The notes under the pieces: generated by a model | Databases searched by the model: none | What the model was told of the DNA's origin: nothing | The model's input: the letters and a program-made list of their open reading frames with translations, nothing else | From: Lachnospiraceae bacterium | GTDB taxonomy: Bacteria; Bacillota; Clostridia; Lachnospirales; Lachnospiraceae | Length of the DNA: 7,826 nt | Assembly (NCBI GenBank): GCA_009787745.1 | Contig: WQST01000115.1 | Coordinates: forward strand, 1-7,826 | Direction: 5' to 3' | Made by a program: the position numbers and the translations under genes | Shown: positions 6,281 to 7,826 of the stretch, in pieces | How the letters are laid out: the number at the start of each line of letters is the position of its first letter | How positions within the stretch are numbered: position 1 is the first letter of the stretch

Positions 6281-7804
6281 TTGCCAAAGTTTATAAGAAT
6301 AAGCAATTTTTTGCTTTTTGCGGTATTGATAGCCGTTTTCGCCCTATTACCGGTTAGCCATACAGAAGCCAAGAATGAAACCATCTTGGGCGGAGTTTAT
6401 ATAGACGGTCATGCCTTGGGTGGGAAAACGAAAGCAGAAGCATCGGAAATCATTAGCAATTATGTTTCGGAGATTGGCGGGCGGGAAATTACCTTTAACA
6501 TTATAGACGGTAATTATATTGTCGTGACCCCTGATGAGCTAGGCTTTACATGGAGCAATCCTGAAATTATTGATGAAGCCGCCGCTTTAGGGCAAAAAGG
6601 GAATATTATCAAACGATATAAAGCAATTAAAGATTTGGAAAATTCCAATATAATTTTTGAACTTAAATATTCTTTTGATTCGGCGATGATTACCGATATT
6701 ATCAATGAGCAATGCGGGGGGTATAATGAGCCCGCGATTGATGCGAAGATGGAAATTATCGACGGTGAAATCGTTATCACCGATGGGCAGGTCGGTTTTG
6801 AAATTGATATTTTCGGTTCAGCCGATCTTGTTATTGAGTATTTGGATAATGATTGGGATAAAGAAAATGCTTCAATTGATCTAGTTGTGTCAGTTACCGA
6901 ACCGCGCGGTTCTTATGCGGAACTTAGCAGTTTGACGGATGTTTTGGGAACATATACAACGAGCTATTCCAGTTCGAACAGTAATCGGAGCGCCAATATT
7001 GCTAATGGCACCAGACTTATCAGCGGACAGCTTTTATATCCGGGTGACGAGTTTAATGCCTTGAGTTCGGTAACGCCGTTTGAAGAATCAAATGGATACA
7101 TGTTAGCGGGGTCGTTCTTGCGCGGTGAACTGGTTGATAGTCTTGGCGGCGGTATTTGCCAGGTTACAACTACATTATATAATGCGGTTTTGCTGGCGGA
7201 ACTTGAAATAACAGAACGCCATAACCATTCGATGATGGTTTCTTATGTCGAGCCGTCGATGGATTCAGCGATTGCAGAATCAACAGGTATGAATTTGAAG
7301 TTCGTTAATAATTCGGAGTCGCCGATATTTATTTTTGGTGATACTTCGTCCGATAAGAAGCTTACATTTTCGATTTATGGAAAAGAGAGCCGTGATAATA
7401 ATCGCGAAATCATTTATCAAAGTGAAATACTGGAAACAAGGCAGCCTGAAGGTGAGATTATCAAGCAAGATGCAGGTCAGCCGATTGGTTTTATCAATAT
7501 CCAATCGGCATATACAGGGTTCAAAGCCCGATTATGGAAAATTGAAAAAGTAGACGGCGTTGAGGTTGGGCGTGAGCAAGTTAACAGCAGTTCCTATATA
7601 GCTGTACCCCGTACCGCGACAGTCGGCACCTTTACGCAGAACGGTGCGGCTTTAGAACAAATTTATGCCGCTATTGCGACTAATAACATTGACCATGTCA
7701 GGAATGTGGCATCGTATTTACAAGCACATCCTGAGCCGCCGCCTGCTCCTGTTGTATCGAATGATGTTTATCAACCTGCTGAGTACTATAATGAACATGA
7801 ATAA
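6281..7804 (+). CDS. Secreted VanW-family protein with peptidoglycan-binding-like N-terminal region
   Basis: A 507-residue exported protein. Residues 1-30 are a signal peptide (core FLLFAVLIAVFALLPV, likely cut after EA). Residues 35-205 contain a GGVYIDGHALGGKT-type segment and a later E.VITDGQVGFEID strand, as in peptidoglycan-binding-4/YoaR-like proteins. Residues 222-350 are the VanW domain, with YPGDEFN at 253-259, the hallmark GGGICQVTTTLYNA from 289 (Cys293) and RHNHS at 313-317. Residues about 380-450 form a G5-like beta region, followed by a Pro-rich tail (EPPPAP). VanW is an accessory gene in some vanB glycopeptide clusters, but chromosomal family members are common in Clostridia and their biochemical role is not established. 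No vanA/B-type ligase, vanH or vanX is nearby, so resistance should not be inferred. It follows the 35-residue gene by 24 nt and shares its promoter. Confidence 0.93.
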   Translation: MPKFIRISNFLLFAVLIAVFALLPVSHTEAKNETILGGVYIDGHALGGKTKAEASEIISNYVSEIGGREITFNIIDGNYIVVTPDELGFTWSNPEIIDEAAALGQKGNIIKRYKAIKDLENSNIIFELKYSFDSAMITDIINEQCGGYNEPAIDAKMEIIDGEIVITDGQVGFEIDIFGSADLVIEYLDNDWDKENASIDLVVSVTEPRGSYAELSSLTDVLGTYTTSYSSSNSNRSANIANGTRLISGQLLYPGDEFNALSSVTPFEESNGYMLAGSFLRGELVDSLGGGICQVTTTLYNAVLLAELEITERHNHSMMVSYVEPSMDSAIAESTGMNLKFVNNSESPIFIFGDTSSDKKLTFSIYGKESRDNNREIIYQSEILETRQPEGEIIKQDAGQPIGFINIQSAYTGFKARLWKIEKVDGVEVGREQVNSSSYIAVPRTATVGTFTQNGAALEQIYAAIATNNIDHVRNVASYLQAHPEPPPAPVVSNDVYQPAEYYNEHE

Positions 7805-7813
7805 ACTATCGGG

Positions 7814-7826
7814 CGGCCATTGGCCG
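7814..7826 (+). terminator. Possible terminator hairpin cut by the window edge
   Basis: CGGCC, loop ATT, GGCCG begins 9 nt after the VanW stop codon. The position and GC-rich stem suit an intrinsic terminator, but the window ends at the last stem base, so any T-tract or longer stem cannot be seen. Confidence 0.4.

Noticed and set aside
6514..7504. Minus-strand frames at 6514-6780 and 7280-7504 and a plus frame at 7335-7553
   Set aside because: They overlap the VanW gene in other frames and have no ribosome binding sites; the VanW frame is supported by signal peptide and motifs.
6281..7804. Glycopeptide resistance locus
   Set aside because: Only a VanW-type protein is present. No ligase, VanH/VanX enzyme or two-component system is in the window, and VanW-family genes are common outside resistance clusters.
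1..7826. Insertion sequence, CRISPR array, tRNA or rRNA genes
   Set aside because: No transposase reading frame, terminal inverted repeats, regularly spaced repeats or tRNA-like cloverleaf were seen; the direct repeats found are confined to a promoter and a coding linker.

Overview
The window looks like chromosomal DNA of a low-GC Gram-positive anaerobe of the Clostridia, plausibly a Lachnospiraceae-like gut organism. The reasons are AT-rich DNA with strong AGGAGG-type ribosome binding sites, a secreted RHS/YD-repeat protein of the WapA architecture, a VanW-family envelope protein, and a 206-residue membrane-anchored protein of a type I associate with that group. The placement rests on protein style and was not checked by any search.

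Layout. Two thirds of the window (positions 1-5258, minus strand) is one open reading frame that enters at 5258 and is still open at the left edge, giving at least 1752 residues. In order it encodes a signal peptide, a WapA-type N-terminal region, a strongly acidic linker, a DNRLRE-like beta module, the GLE/HSQS...GRAGTGY signature of wall-associated RHS proteins, a helical insertion, a first YD-repeat array, two carbohydrate-binding-like modules and a second YD-repeat array. The RHS core and the C-terminal (possibly toxic) tip lie beyond position 1. Its 211-bp upstream gap carries a sigma-A-like promoter whose -10 sits in an 11-bp inverted repeat. Just upstream are two identical 11-bp direct repeats on a 21-bp period, which suggests regulated expression. 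Upstream in the same direction is a 206-residue protein with an N-terminal membrane anchor and a TPR-like helical C-terminus (5470-6090, minus).

Divergently transcribed from a 58-bp gap is a two-gene plus-strand operon: a 35-residue single-pass membrane peptide (6149-6256) and a 507-residue secreted VanW/peptidoglycan-binding protein starting at TTG (6281-7804). A TTGCAA-17-TATAAT promoter for this pair overlaps the start of the 206-residue gene. The window ends inside what may be the operon's terminator hairpin.

Together the genes point to the cell surface: a very large exported RHS protein, a membrane-anchored helical protein, a tiny membrane peptide and a wall-binding VanW protein. Nothing in the sequence proves that the two divergent groups act together. 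The most notable unexplained details are the promoter architecture of the RHS gene, a CxH-x4-CxH motif and a helical insertion in the RHS protein, and the short membrane peptide.
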